In this document: piece by piece, positions 35,070-42,914 of the stretch
How positions within the stretch are numbered: position 1 is the stretch's first letter
Layout of the letters: each line of letters begins with the position of its first letter
DNA from: Sphaerisporangium fuscum
GTDB taxonomy: Bacteria; Actinomycetota; Actinomycetes; Streptosporangiales; Streptosporangiaceae
Length of the DNA: 64,000 nucleotides
Direction: 5' to 3'
Assembly: GCF_018531465.1 (NCBI RefSeq)
Contig: NZ_JAHDTF010000048.1
Span: 1 to 64,000, forward strand
Position numbers and translations under genes: made by a program
The notes under the pieces: model-generated
Told to the model about the DNA's origin: nothing
Databases searched by the model: none
Seen by the model: only the letters and a program-made list of their open reading frames with translations

Positions 35070-35076
35070 TGAACGG
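35062..35076. promoter_or_regulatory. Palindrome spanning the hxlR start codon
   Basis: CCGTTCA-T-TGAACGG is a perfect 7-1-7 inverted repeat that includes the ATG of hxlR (35067-35069), so bound protein would block initiation directly. The divergent hydrolase starts 47 bases away. Confidence 0.6.
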
Positions 35077-35122
35077 TCTCCTACGGTTACCACGTTCCCA
35101 AGCGTAATCAAGGAGGGCACCT

Positions 35123-35992
35123 GTGCGCCAGATGACTCTTTCCCCCCACCTTCCCGGCGCGACCGTGCACCGGATACCGATCGACGGGGTCGAACTCGCC
35201 GTGGAGACTCTCGGGCAGGGGCCGGCCGTACTGCTGCTGCACGGCTTCCCGCACACCCGCGCGATCTGGCGCGATGTCGCACCCCGGCTGGCCGCGGCAG
35301 GTTTCCGGGCCCTCGCGCCGGACCTGCACGGGCTGGGCGACAGCACACCCGCCGTCCGCGGCTACCAGGCATCCGCGATCGCCACGGACCTGCTCCGAAT
35401 GTTGGACGTCCTAGGTGACCGCGAGGCACACGTCGTCGGCACCGATCTAGGTGTCACTCCGGCATTCGCCCTGGCAGCATCGTCGCCCGAGCGCGTGACC
35501 AGCCTGACCCTGTCCGAAGGGTTGATCGGACTTCTGCCCGGCGCCGAGGCCTTCCTACGGCAGGGGCTGCCGTGGTGGTTCGGCTTCCACCAGGCGCCCG
35601 GTGGTCTGGCCGAGGACGTCCTGGAGAACTCGGCGGAGCGCTACGTCCGTTTCTTCCTCTCCGCCGGCAGTCGCCGAGGTCTGCCGGCAGACCTTACACG
35701 GGTGATCGTCGAGGCATATCGGGGCAAAACGAGTCTCGGCAATGCCTTCGACCACTACCGCGCGGTGCCGGCCACCGCGGAATGGATCGGGAACTGGGCG
35801 CAGGACCAGCGACTGACAACGCCGACCCTCGCCATCGGCGGTGGCGCGATCGGCGCGGCCACCGCCCGCCAACTCGAACCGATCACCGGCTGCCTCACCC
35901 AGCACCTGCTTGAGGACTGCGGTCACATCACCCCGATCGACCAGCCGGACGCCTTCGCCGACCTTCTCATTGAGCACGCCCGGGCCGTCTGA
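35123..35992 (+). CDS. Alpha/beta hydrolase with Asp nucleophile (epoxide hydrolase/dehalogenase type)
   Basis: 289 residues. GTG start after AAGGAGG. Oxyanion motif LLLHGFPHTRAIW. The nucleophile elbow reads VVGTDLGV, with Asp in place of the usual Ser, as in epoxide hydrolases, haloalkane dehalogenases and fluoroacetate dehalogenases. Catalytic His in EDCGHITPIDQPDAF. It is divergent from HxlR and followed 60 bases later by a second esterase. A detoxification pair induced by reactive compounds is a reasonable inference. Confidence 0.9.
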   Translation: MRQMTLSPHLPGATVHRIPIDGVELAVETLGQGPAVLLLHGFPHTRAIWRDVAPRLAAAGFRALAPDLHGLGDSTPAVRGYQASAIATDLLRMLDVLGDREAHVVGTDLGVTPAFALAASSPERVTSLTLSEGLIGLLPGAEAFLRQGLPWWFGFHQAPGGLAEDVLENSAERYVRFFLSAGSRRGLPADLTRVIVEAYRGKTSLGNAFDHYRAVPATAEWIGNWAQDQRLTTPTLAIGGGAIGAATARQLEPITGCLTQHLLEDCGHITPIDQPDAFADLLIEHARAV

Positions 35993-36052
35993 GCTCACAC
36001 CTTCAAGACCCGTCCGGAACAGAGCCGACCGAACCCACAGCAAGGAGCAGAT

Positions 36053-36943
36053 ATGAGCCGTGAGCAGCGAGAGGCCATCCGGCAGTTTCGCGCGTCGTCC
36101 CCCCTTGACCTCGGCGGTGCGGTCCACGAACAGCGTGCCCTGTTCGAGCAGCTGTTGTCCCACCATCCTGTCCCTGAGGACGTCATCGTCACCGAAGCCC
36201 ACTACGACACGATCCCTGGCCTCTTGGTCGAACTCGCGGAAGAGCCCCGCGTCGGCACCGTCCTGTACTTCCACGGCGGGGCGTATGTCTTCGGGTCGGC
36301 GCGCAGCTCGCTGGGGATCGTCGCAGACCTGGCCCGCAGGTCACAGACACGGGTGATCACCATCGACTACCGCTTGGCACCCGAGCATCCCGCCCCTGCC
36401 GCCACCGACGACGCGGTACGCGCTTATCGCGCCCTGATCGCCTCCGGCGTCGATCCGCAACGGGTGGCGGTCGCCGGCGAGTCGGCCGGCGGCGGGGTGG
36501 CGCTCGGCCTGCTGGCGGCTCTTTCCGCCGCCGACGAGCCGATGCCCGCCGCGGCGTTGCTGTTCTCGCCGTGGGTTGACCTCACACTCAGTGGCGATTC
36601 GATGACGGCCAGGGCCGAGGCGGACTTCATCGTGAACCGCACCGCCCTCGAACGCCGCGTGCGTGACTACCTCGGCGACGCATCCGCGGCAGAACAGCAC
36701 AGCCCGCTGTTCGCGGACCTGCACGGTCTGCCGCCCACATTGATCCAGGTCGGCTCTGACGAGGTGCTGCTGGACGACTCCACCCGGCTCGCGGCAAGGC
36801 TCGTGGCGGCCGACGTGTCGGTGACGCTAGACGTCACCGCGCAGGCGACACACGTCTTCCAGTCATTCGCCGCCTCGTGGGACGAGGCCGACGCGGCGAT
36901 GACCCGCGCGGCCACATTCGTCCGCACGATGGTGAAGCCGTGA
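36053..36943 (+). CDS. HSL-family esterase/lactonase (alpha/beta hydrolase 3)
   Basis: 296 residues. Hormone-sensitive-lipase family motifs: oxyanion YFHGGAYVFGS, nucleophile GESAGGGVALG, Asp in QVGSDEVLLDD, His in TAQATHVFQ. No signal peptide, so it is intracellular. It follows the Asp-type hydrolase on the same strand and probably belongs to the same HxlR-linked unit. Substrate may be short acyl esters or epsilon-lactones. Confidence 0.9.
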   Translation: MSREQREAIRQFRASSPLDLGGAVHEQRALFEQLLSHHPVPEDVIVTEAHYDTIPGLLVELAEEPRVGTVLYFHGGAYVFGSARSSLGIVADLARRSQTRVITIDYRLAPEHPAPAATDDAVRAYRALIASGVDPQRVAVAGESAGGGVALGLLAALSAADEPMPAAALLFSPWVDLTLSGDSMTARAEADFIVNRTALERRVRDYLGDASAAEQHSPLFADLHGLPPTLIQVGSDEVLLDDSTRLAARLVAADVSVTLDVTAQATHVFQSFAASWDEADAAMTRAATFVRTMVKP

Positions 36944-36989
36944 GCAGCAAGCCACCCGCCCGGCGTCGGCATCCGCGCCGGGTGAGCGC

Positions 36990-37088
36990 TCAGTGGTTGA
37001 CGGTGCTCATTCCGACCGGGTTGTAGCGGTCGCCGGCGACCTGGTCGGCGAGGCTGTGGAGCGCGTCGAGGTGGCCGATTCGTCGGGA
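36990..37088 (-). pseudogene. C-terminal fragment of a lost gene, possibly an oxidoreductase
   Basis: The minus strand reads RIGHLDALHSLADQVAGDRY followed by NPVGMSTVNH and a stop. This looks like the end of a real protein, perhaps an aldo/keto reductase, but a stop (TGA) lies a few codons upstream of the fragment. The family guess is weak. The surrounding 280 bases (36944-37223) contain no other gene. Confidence 0.35.
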
Positions 37089-37223
37089 GGTGCAACAGGC
37101 TGACCACCCGAATCACCAAGACGATCAAGCAGAGAAGAAGCATGACGGCCGCGTCCTGAGCCGTTCGCTGCGGAGCTGGACGACAGGCTCCGCCTCGTCG
37201 TCCAGCTCCCCCGGCGGCCCGTA

Positions 37224-37559
37224 TCAGATCACGACCTTTTCTTCGGTGACCATGACCACCACCGAATCCAAATCGATGAACTTGCTTTCGTCCGGGTTCA
37301 GCAGCTCCTTGTAATTCTTCGATCCGAAGAAGGCGTCATGGTCCGCCCAGGTTTCGAACCAGATCTCAGTGAGGCCGTCGTAGCCGGGGCTCGGGTAGCC
37401 GTCGGCGGGAACCGGGTGAGAGACGGTGTACTTCTTCACGTACCGTCGCGCCTCCGGGATCGAGGCGAACAATGGGGCGTGGTGGTTTCGGTGATAATCA
37501 ACGAATTCCTCGAGGGTCATCCCCCCGACACGGTTGATCATGTAAGCGAACTTGATCAT
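37224..37559 (-). CDS. EthD-domain protein (dimeric ferredoxin-like fold)
   Basis: 111 residues from the ATG at 37559, after GAAGGAAG. EthD hallmarks: IKFAYMINRVGGMTLEEFVD, YHRNHHAPLFASIPEARRYV, then DGLTEIWFETWADHDAFF. The family includes small oxygenase accessory proteins, decarboxylases and cyclases of polyketide-like compounds. It is divergent from a MerR gene, which probably controls it. Confidence 0.85.
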   Translation of the reverse strand: MIKFAYMINRVGGMTLEEFVDYHRNHHAPLFASIPEARRYVKKYTVSHPVPADGYPSPGYDGLTEIWFETWADHDAFFGSKNYKELLNPDESKFIDLDSVVVMVTEEKVVI

Positions 37560-37645
37560 GATTTGCTTCCTTCGTCCTCGCGGCACGGGGGAGGCGGCCG
37601 CCTGCCCCGGCGTCGGGTTGCGAGCTACGGGGTTACGCTAAACGC

Positions 37646-37659
37646 TCACATCGATGTCA
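37646..37659. promoter_or_regulatory. Palindrome between EthD and MerR genes
   Basis: ACATCGATGT (37648-37657) is a perfect palindrome within TCACATCGATGTCA. It sits midway in the 140-base divergent promoter and is a candidate MerR site. Confidence 0.4.
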
Positions 37660-37699
37660 TGGGCAAGGCATTGTGACCCGATGCACACGAGGAGTTGAG

Positions 37700-38071
37700 A
37701 TGCGGATCGGTGAGCTGTCCGCCCGGACAGGAGCAAGCCGTCGATCGCTGCGCTACTACGAGCAGCAGGGCCTGCTGGTCAGCACGAGATCGCCCAGCGG
37801 CCAGCGGTGCTACAACGACGATCACGTCCAGCGGGTGGCGCTGATTCAGACATTCCTAGCCGCCGGCATGTCCACCATGAGCATCGCTCAGATGGTCCCC
37901 TGCATGTCGGAGCCCACCACGGCCAAGGCCCTGCAGGCCATGGCCGTCATGAATCATGAGCGAACCCGCCTTACATCGACGATCGACAGCCTCACGGCCG
38001 CAAGGGAAGCGCTTGATCACCTGATCGAGGTCAACCGGTCTTTCCTGGCGAATACGGCGGATGCTGCTTGA
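37700..38071 (+). CDS. MerR-family transcriptional regulator
   Basis: 123 residues from the ATG at 37700, after GAGGAG. The N-terminal MerR helix-turn-helix is MRIGELSARTGASRRSLRYY, then EQQGLLVSTRSPSGQRCYND. A coiled-coil dimer helix follows. The only Cys pair candidate is MVPCMSEP, so metal sensing is not clear; a drug or redox ligand is possible. It is divergent from the EthD gene. Confidence 0.92.
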   Translation: MRIGELSARTGASRRSLRYYEQQGLLVSTRSPSGQRCYNDDHVQRVALIQTFLAAGMSTMSIAQMVPCMSEPTTAKALQAMAVMNHERTRLTSTIDSLTAAREALDHLIEVNRSFLANTADAA

Positions 38072-38245
38072 GTGACGGTGGGCGGCAGCGGTGACGTGAC
38101 GTGGCCTTCAGGAAGCCGGTCGATCCGTCCCGTCGAGGCGCGCCGTTGTTGACTGCGGGGCCGTCGCCGGCCTGTGGCGGTACTGCCTCGACCTGCTTGA
38201 CGCCGCCGCGGTTGCGGGAACCTCCGCTCGTGCGGCCGCTCAGGT

Positions 38246-39358
38246 TCAGGGTTCGCGAGCGGCGGCCGGAGTGACGGGGTGGCCGGCGCACCATACGGCG
38301 CGGATGTCGCGGGTGGCCGTGATGTCCCGGGTCGGGTCGCCGTTGACCAGCAACAGGTCGGCCCGCATACCCGGCCGGACGGCGCCCCGGTCGGCCAGGC
38401 CGAAGGCGCGGGCGGGCAGCACGGTCGCCGAGCGCAGGATCTCCACCGGCGTCATTCCGGCCCGCGCCATCAGCTCGAATTCGTGATGCAGGCTCTCGCC
38501 GTGGGGCACGGGCAGCGGCGCGGACGGCTCGGCGTTCGCGTCCGTCCCGGCGAGGATCTCAATACCGGCCCGGTGCAGACGGCCGACGTCGCCCAGCACC
38601 TCCCCCAGGTGGTCGGCCCGCCCAGGCGGCGGGCCGGACGTCATGAAGGCGGTGAGCAACGCCTCCATCATGGTGATCGTCGGGATGGACCTCTGGCCGG
38701 TGCTCCTCATCGCGGCCACGTCCTGCGCCCGGACCCCGCCGGCGATCGGCGTGTGCGTGACGAACTCCGCTCCCGACTCCACGGCCATCGTGTAGGCGCC
38801 CGGGGTGGCGGCGTGCACGATCGTCTTGAGCCCGTACTCGCGTGCCGCCTCCACCAGCGCGCGCAGCGCGTCCGCGGGCGGCCCGCCCTCGCCGGGAGCC
38901 TCGGCGACGCCCTTGATGTAGTCGACACCCTCCGCCGCCCGCGCCTCGACGTGCCGCCGGGCATCGGCTGCCGTCAGAATGACGGCTTCCGGCGGCATTC
39001 CCGGCATGCGAGCGTGGTGGCCGCCCGGCCCGATCGCGGGCAGTCCAGCAGTACGGAAGTCGGCCACTCCCCCGGCCTCGCACAACGAGGCCACCCGCTC
39101 CGCCGGCCAGCAGGCCATGTCGAGCCCGGTCGTCACTCCCCAGGCGGCCAGGGCGACCAGGTTCCCAGGGCCGTGCAGGTGGACATGCGCGTCGATCAGC
39201 CCGGGCAGCAGCGCCGCCCCAGCCGCGTCGATCTCCTCCGCCCCTGCGGGATCGTCGCCGATCAGCGGACCGTCGATGACGACGGTACGGGGCTCGCCGA
39301 GCCGTCTGCCATCGAAGACCCGCACATTGCGCAAGGCTGTCCTGCCGTCAGTGGACAT
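38246..39358 (-). CDS. Amidohydrolase-superfamily metal-dependent hydrolase
   Basis: 370 residues. Metal-binding HxH in LIDAHVHLHG, Lys in GVDYIKGVAEAP (possible bridging residue), His in KTIVHAATPGAY and FVTHTPIAGG, and Asp in EILAGTDANAEP. These are the imidazolonepropionase/prolidase-type cytosolic amidohydrolase signatures. No signal peptide. It is divergent from a TetR gene with an inverted repeat between, so it is probably the regulated target. The substrate, a cyclic amide, ester or peptide, cannot be told. Confidence 0.9.
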   Translation of the reverse strand: MSTDGRTALRNVRVFDGRRLGEPRTVVIDGPLIGDDPAGAEEIDAAGAALLPGLIDAHVHLHGPGNLVALAAWGVTTGLDMACWPAERVASLCEAGGVADFRTAGLPAIGPGGHHARMPGMPPEAVILTAADARRHVEARAAEGVDYIKGVAEAPGEGGPPADALRALVEAAREYGLKTIVHAATPGAYTMAVESGAEFVTHTPIAGGVRAQDVAAMRSTGQRSIPTITMMEALLTAFMTSGPPPGRADHLGEVLGDVGRLHRAGIEILAGTDANAEPSAPLPVPHGESLHHEFELMARAGMTPVEILRSATVLPARAFGLADRGAVRPGMRADLLLVNGDPTRDITATRDIRAVWCAGHPVTPAAAREP

Positions 39359-39379
39359 GGGCCACCCGCCTCAAATAAG

Positions 39380-39393
39380 GAACAGTTTTGTTC
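39380..39393. promoter_or_regulatory. Inverted repeat between amidohydrolase and tetR
   Basis: GAACA-GTTT-TGTTC is a perfect 5-4-5 dyad located 22 bases before the amidohydrolase start and 46 before tetR, a likely TetR operator for both. Confidence 0.5.
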
Positions 39394-39438
39394 ACTAACG
39401 GAGGCTAGCACGGCGAAGTGCGTGATATATCCGTCCTC

Positions 39439-40017
39439 ATGAGTCCCACCCGCCGCCGCGGAGACGCCCTCACCACCGCGATCTTCCAGGCCGTCCTGAG
39501 CGAACTGGCCGAGAGCAGCTTCGAGGAGCTGACGTTCGACAAGATCGCCTCCGCGGCCGGGACCGGGAAAGCGGCCTTGTACCGGCGCTGGTCCACCCCG
39601 GCCGAACTCGTCCTCGCCGCGCTGAGCGACCCCGCGACCGGCTTCGGCGACCCGCCGGCGCCGCCCGGCACGGGCACACTGCGCGATGACCTGATCGCCC
39701 TGCTCGAGCACTTCGTACGGGCGCTCGACGAGCCGCGCGGCCGCGCGCTGCTCCCGCTCATCGCCCACCGCCACCGCCATCCCGAGCTGTTCGAGCAGGT
39801 CCACCGGCTGGTGATCCGCCCGCACCAGGAAGTACTGCTGTCCGTCCTGCGCCAGGCGGTCGAACGCGGCGAAGCCGCACCCCGCAGCCTCACCCCGCGC
39901 ATTGTCTCAGTCGGGCCACGCCTGATCCTCCTCCAGGCATGGGAGGGCGGTCTCGTGGACCCCGGCGAGATCGCCTCCATCGTCGATGAGGTGCTCATTC
40001 CGCTGACCAGGCCATGA
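39439..40017 (+). CDS. TetR-family repressor
   Basis: 192 residues if begun at ATG 39439 (MSPTRRRGDALTTAIFQAVL). TATATC ends seven bases before this ATG, fitting a leaderless transcript; the upstream GTG 39418 is the alternative. Helix-turn-helix: LTFDKIASAAGTGKAALYRR, then WSTPAELVLAAL. The C-terminal half resembles the TetR_C_16-like group. Divergent from and probably controlling the amidohydrolase. Confidence 0.88.
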   Translation: MSPTRRRGDALTTAIFQAVLSELAESSFEELTFDKIASAAGTGKAALYRRWSTPAELVLAALSDPATGFGDPPAPPGTGTLRDDLIALLEHFVRALDEPRGRALLPLIAHRHRHPELFEQVHRLVIRPHQEVLLSVLRQAVERGEAAPRSLTPRIVSVGPRLILLQAWEGGLVDPGEIASIVDEVLIPLTRP

Positions 40018-40107
40018 CCCCCTAGCCGGCATCCCGCAAGGCAGCAGTGCGAGACGAAAGGTGCACGTTGTGAGTCGCCGCCCGTACCGTTGGAAGCCGT
40101 CGGCATC

Positions 40108-40124
40108 TCGCCTCGACGAGGCGA
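40108..40124. terminator. Short hairpin after tetR
   Basis: TCGCCTC-GAC-GAGGCGA is a perfect seven-base stem between the tetR stop and the permease remnant. Confidence 0.35.
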
Positions 40125-40148
40125 CGGCCGCTCACTGGACGTGGGGGC

Positions 40149-40409
40149 TCACTCCGCCCTGGCTGCCTCCAGGCCGGGTACGGACGCGGCCCGGCGCGCG
40201 GGCAGCGCCGAGGTCGCCAGCGTCGCCACGGCCGCACCCGCCGCGACCAGCGAGAAGAGCCACCACTGTGGGGCAGGGCGCAGGTACGAGCTGCCGCTCG
40301 TCAGATGCAGCAGCACCAGCGTGCCCATCGCGATCATCAGACCGAGGATCGTGCCGAGGGTGACCACGGCCGCCGTCTCCCAGCGGACCATCGAGCGGAT
40401 CTGCGCCGC
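40149..40409 (-). pseudogene. C-terminal remnant of an FtsX-type ABC permease
   Basis: The minus frame reads QIRSMVRWETAAVVTLGTIL, a second helix at WWLFSLVAAGAAVATLATSA and the typical end LPARRAASVPGLEAARAE. This is the last quarter of a MacB/FtsX permease. Homology stops at about 40409, where the integrase remnant begins, so the permease was cut by arrival or deletion of the mobile element. Confidence 0.65.
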
Positions 40410-40417
40410 CCGTCGTC

Positions 40418-40865
40418 ATGCTCTGGCGCTCGGTACGCGAAGGCGGCGACACCAAGACCCGCAAATCCCGCCGCACACTGGCCATGCCCAAACGCTGCGC
40501 GGAAGCCCTCAAACTCCACCGCGAGCGACAGGACGTGGCCAAAGAAGGCGGCAGGCGACCGATGGCAGGACAACGACCTCGTCTTCGCATCCAAGGTCGG
40601 CACGGAACTCGACTCCCACAACGTCCGCCGCTCGTTCCGAGCCGTCCTCAAGAAGGCCGGCCTCAACGCCCAAGAGTGGACACCGAGCGAGATGCGGCAC
40701 AGCTTCGTCTCGATGCTCTCCGACGCCGGCATGCCCATCGAGGCATCTCTCGCCTGGTCGGGCACCGCAACACCAGCGTCACCGGAACGGTCTCCCGCCA
40801 ACAAGCTCCGCCCCCTCCTCTTGGAGCGCGCCGAAGCGGTGGACCAGATCTTCCGGGACCTGTAG
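40418..40865 (+). pseudogene. Tyrosine integrase remnant (older element), several frameshifts
   Basis: Three frames carry successive parts of one protein: GGDTKTRKSRRTLAMPKRCA in frame one, RWQDNDLVFASKVGTELDSH and WTPSEMRHSFVSMLSDAGMP in the next, ISRLVGHRNTSVTGTV back in the first, and LLLERAEAVDQIFRDL to end. The HxxR (EMRHSF region) and GHRN boxes are those of phage-type integrases from actinobacterial elements. Shifts occur near 40550 and 40745-40800. The N-terminal half is missing. It ends beside a hairpin and attL, as the intact-length integrase does at attR. Confidence 0.8.
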
Positions 40866-40880
40866 TCACTCAGCAACGCA

Positions 40881-40906
40881 AAAGGCCGCTTCCAATGCTC
40901 TGGAAG

Positions 40907-40914
<8 letters not shown>
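40881..40914 (+). terminator. Terminator of the older integrase remnant
   Basis: AAAGGCCGCTTCCA / TGGAAGCGGCCTTT, a perfect 14-base stem with a six-base loop. It has the same layout as the hairpin after the second integrase at 46606-46639, and its right arm overlaps the att repeat. Confidence 0.85.
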
Positions 40915-40965
<51 letters not shown>

Positions 40966-41038
40966 TGCGGGCGGCATCAAGGTCAACGCCTCGTCGGCCT
41001 GCTCAGGCGTGCGATGACGACTGCTCGCGTATGTACTG

Positions 41039-41063
41039 CCGTACAGCAGAGCGGTACAGCAAC
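41039..41063. promoter_or_regulatory. Left arm-type site pair of the integrative element
   Basis: CCGTACAGCAG (41039-41049) and GTACAGCAAC (41054-41063) are repeated on the opposite strand at 46573-46597 with the same spacing. Probable arm-binding sites for the integrase, 74 bases inside attL. Confidence 0.6.
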
Positions 41064-41149
41064 ACAGCCTTACAAGGGCCGACTGACACAGCAGACGTAG
41101 AACCGCAAGAGCAGGAGCCGGCCCCCGAGGGCCCAGCTGCGCCGGACCT

Positions 41150-41250
41150 GGAGCCGGAGCCGGAACCGGAACCGGAACCGGAGCCCGTGGTGGTGATCGA
41201 CCATGAGCCGGAACCGGAACCGGCCCCCCAGCCGGAGCCGGACCCGGAGG
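41150..41250. repeat. Degenerate GGAACC/GGAGCC hexanucleotide repeat
   Basis: Purine-asymmetric low-complexity DNA built from GGAGCCGGAACC-like units, read as EPEPEP on plus and GSGSGS on minus. Confidence 0.7.
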
Positions 41251-41439
41251 TGATTGAGGCGGCCCCGGGGGAATGTGGGGTTGTCTTGGGCCTGATTACC
41301 CACTGGCCGCACGGATGCGGTCTGTTCGGACTGCGTGTCGTCACCAGACTCAGCGAGAGCGGCGGATGGCGCCGCAATTGAAAGAAGCGCCGTCGAAACA
41401 GCTATGAAGCCCAGCCCCGTAATCTTTTTCGTCGCTCAT

Positions 41440-42117
41440 CTTCCTTGAAGTAGCGGTTCACCTCATCGGAAATACCCAAGCTCTTGTCGGAAGTACGGCG
41501 ATACACTGACTTATAGCGCGTTTATGTTGAAAAGAAGACTTTGGGCAGTCATTTCCACCGTAGACGGGAAACCGCCGGTCACGTCTTCGCAAGGCGGCGG
41601 AGGAGGCCACGGTCGCGATGATCCCCTCGCCGGCGGGCGGCGGGGGCCTCCGCATGATCGTTCGCCGGATGGTCCGGTATTGGGTCCGTACGGCACCCTG
41701 GTAGCTCGGCGGGCCGGGGCGAAGCCCCGGACCTTCGATCGCCCTCAACCCCGTGCGATGACCAGCCACAGCGCGATCGCAACCTGTATGAGTGTGATGG
41801 CCCACCCTTAGCTCAGCCACGACGACGGGGTCTTAGTGGGAAGCCATCCGAGCAGGGGATGATCTCGACGTGCCGTAGTCGAGGGCCTCCGTGACGGTAT
41901 TCGGCGGGGCAGGGAGCAGGTAGCCGGCGCCCAGTCGGCATGACGAGGGCTATGGAGCGACTCTCACTGGCGGCTACTGTCGGACCTCGGGCGCGCGCGG
42001 GGCGGTGCGTGCCCGGACCGGCCGAAGAGCCGCAGCCGGGCACGCTTGCCGACCGGCGCGCCCGGCGGGCCGCGCAGCGGACCGCCTTTGAAGACGTAGA
42101 GAAAGTCCTCATCCGGG
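41440..42117. other. Gene-poor stretch of the integrative element
   Basis: No convincing gene in 680 bases. Frames on both strands lack ribosome sites and family resemblance. On the minus strand a hydrophobic peptide WAITLIQVAIALWLVIARG directly follows a stop codon near 41813 and may be the tail of a lost membrane protein. Probably decayed element DNA. Confidence 0.4.
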
Positions 42118-42133
42118 AGATCACCAGAGTCAA
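42118..42133. repeat. Left 16-bp direct repeat flanking the sigma cassette
   Basis: AGATCACCAGAGTCAA occurs here and at 44231-44246. The next base is T in both, so the repeat may be 17. Position fits a target-site duplication of the cassette. Confidence 0.75.
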
Positions 42134-42392
42134 TGTCCTGTCCCGGGAGATGCTTGACACTCCGGTCCCAAGACATGGGTGACAGGTGCCGTTGTCGGTC
42201 AGTCTGGCGTGCGTCGTTTGCGGGCGTCGCGCGTCAGGAGGCCGGAATTGGCCCTGGTGGAGTTGTCTGTTGTCAGCAGCGGTATCGGGCGGTGCTGCTG
42301 GTGGCGCGCGAAAACGCAACCCGAAGTTGTAGCCGTGCGGATCGAACCTTTCGACAGGTCACCGGAGTCGGTAACGGTCGAGAGGAGTCGCG

Positions 42393-42914
42393 TTGGATCG
42401 CAATGACAGCTTCCGCGAGTTCGTCGCGGGCCATCAGCAGGCGCTGATGCGCACCGCGTACCTGCTCACGGGAGACGCCCACCAGGCCGAGGACCTGCTG
42501 CAGAACGTCCTGCTCAAAGTGCTCGGACGCTGGTCCAGGCTTTCGCGCGTCGAGCACCCCGAGGCGTACGCGCGTAAGGCGCTGGTCAACCAGCACATCT
42601 CCTGGCGGCGGCGCCGCGCCAGGAGCGAGTTCCCAACCGCCGAACCGCCCGACCGGTCGTACTCGAGCGAGGACTCCACCGTTGTACGGCTCGTCATGCG
42701 CCGGGCTCTCATGCGGCTGCCGCCCCGGCAGCGGGCGGTGATCGTGCTGCGCTACTACGAGGACCGGACCGAACGCGAAACCGCCGAGCTGATGAGCTGC
42801 TCCATCGGCACGGTGAAGAGCCAAGCTCACTACGCGCTGGCCCGCCTACGCGAACTGGCGCCCGAATTCGCGCCGAAGCTTGCCGATATCGAAGCCGAGG
42901 AGGCCTACCGATGA
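42393..42914 (+). CDS. ECF sigma factor, SigE-like family, in the cassette
   Basis: 173 residues. TTG start at 42393 after AGAGGAG. Region 2: FVAGHQQALMRTAYLLTGDA, then HQAEDLLQNVLLKVLGRW. Region 4: DRTERETAELMSCSIGTVKS, then QAHYALARLREL. It belongs to the short SigE-type ECF group common in actinomycetes (SigE family of annotation pipelines, not Streptomyces SigE itself). It is the only regulator in the cassette and overlaps its partner gene by four bases. Confidence 0.92.
   Translation: MDRNDSFREFVAGHQQALMRTAYLLTGDAHQAEDLLQNVLLKVLGRWSRLSRVEHPEAYARKALVNQHISWRRRRARSEFPTAEPPDRSYSSEDSTVVRLVMRRALMRLPPRQRAVIVLRYYEDRTERETAELMSCSIGTVKSQAHYALARLRELAPEFAPKLADIEAEEAYR

Larger units (their letters stand above)
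41003..41439 (-). pseudogene. Possible broken gene for a small secreted Gly/Ser-rich protein
   Basis: An ATG at 41439 follows AAGGAAG. One frame away lies a convincing signal peptide, KKITGLGFIAVSTALLSIAA with PSAALAES, and then a second shift leads into a GSGSGSGSG-rich tail and a stop at 41003. Two missing A residues in the GAAAAAG run would join start and signal peptide. The opposite strand also has an open frame with EPEPEP repeats, so coding on the minus strand is not certain. Confidence 0.35.

Noticed and set aside
41031..41381. Plus-strand ORF with EPEPEP repeats
   Set aside because: No ribosome site and its start lies within the left arm-type site. The repeat is readable on both strands; the minus strand has the better gene features.
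41511..41696. Small peptide gene in the integrative element
   Set aside because: No ribosome site, Pro-rich random-looking sequence and no family resemblance.
41964..42176. Minus-strand ORF starting MSWDRSVKHL
   Set aside because: The start is the left inverted end of the cassette; no protein family or ribosome site.
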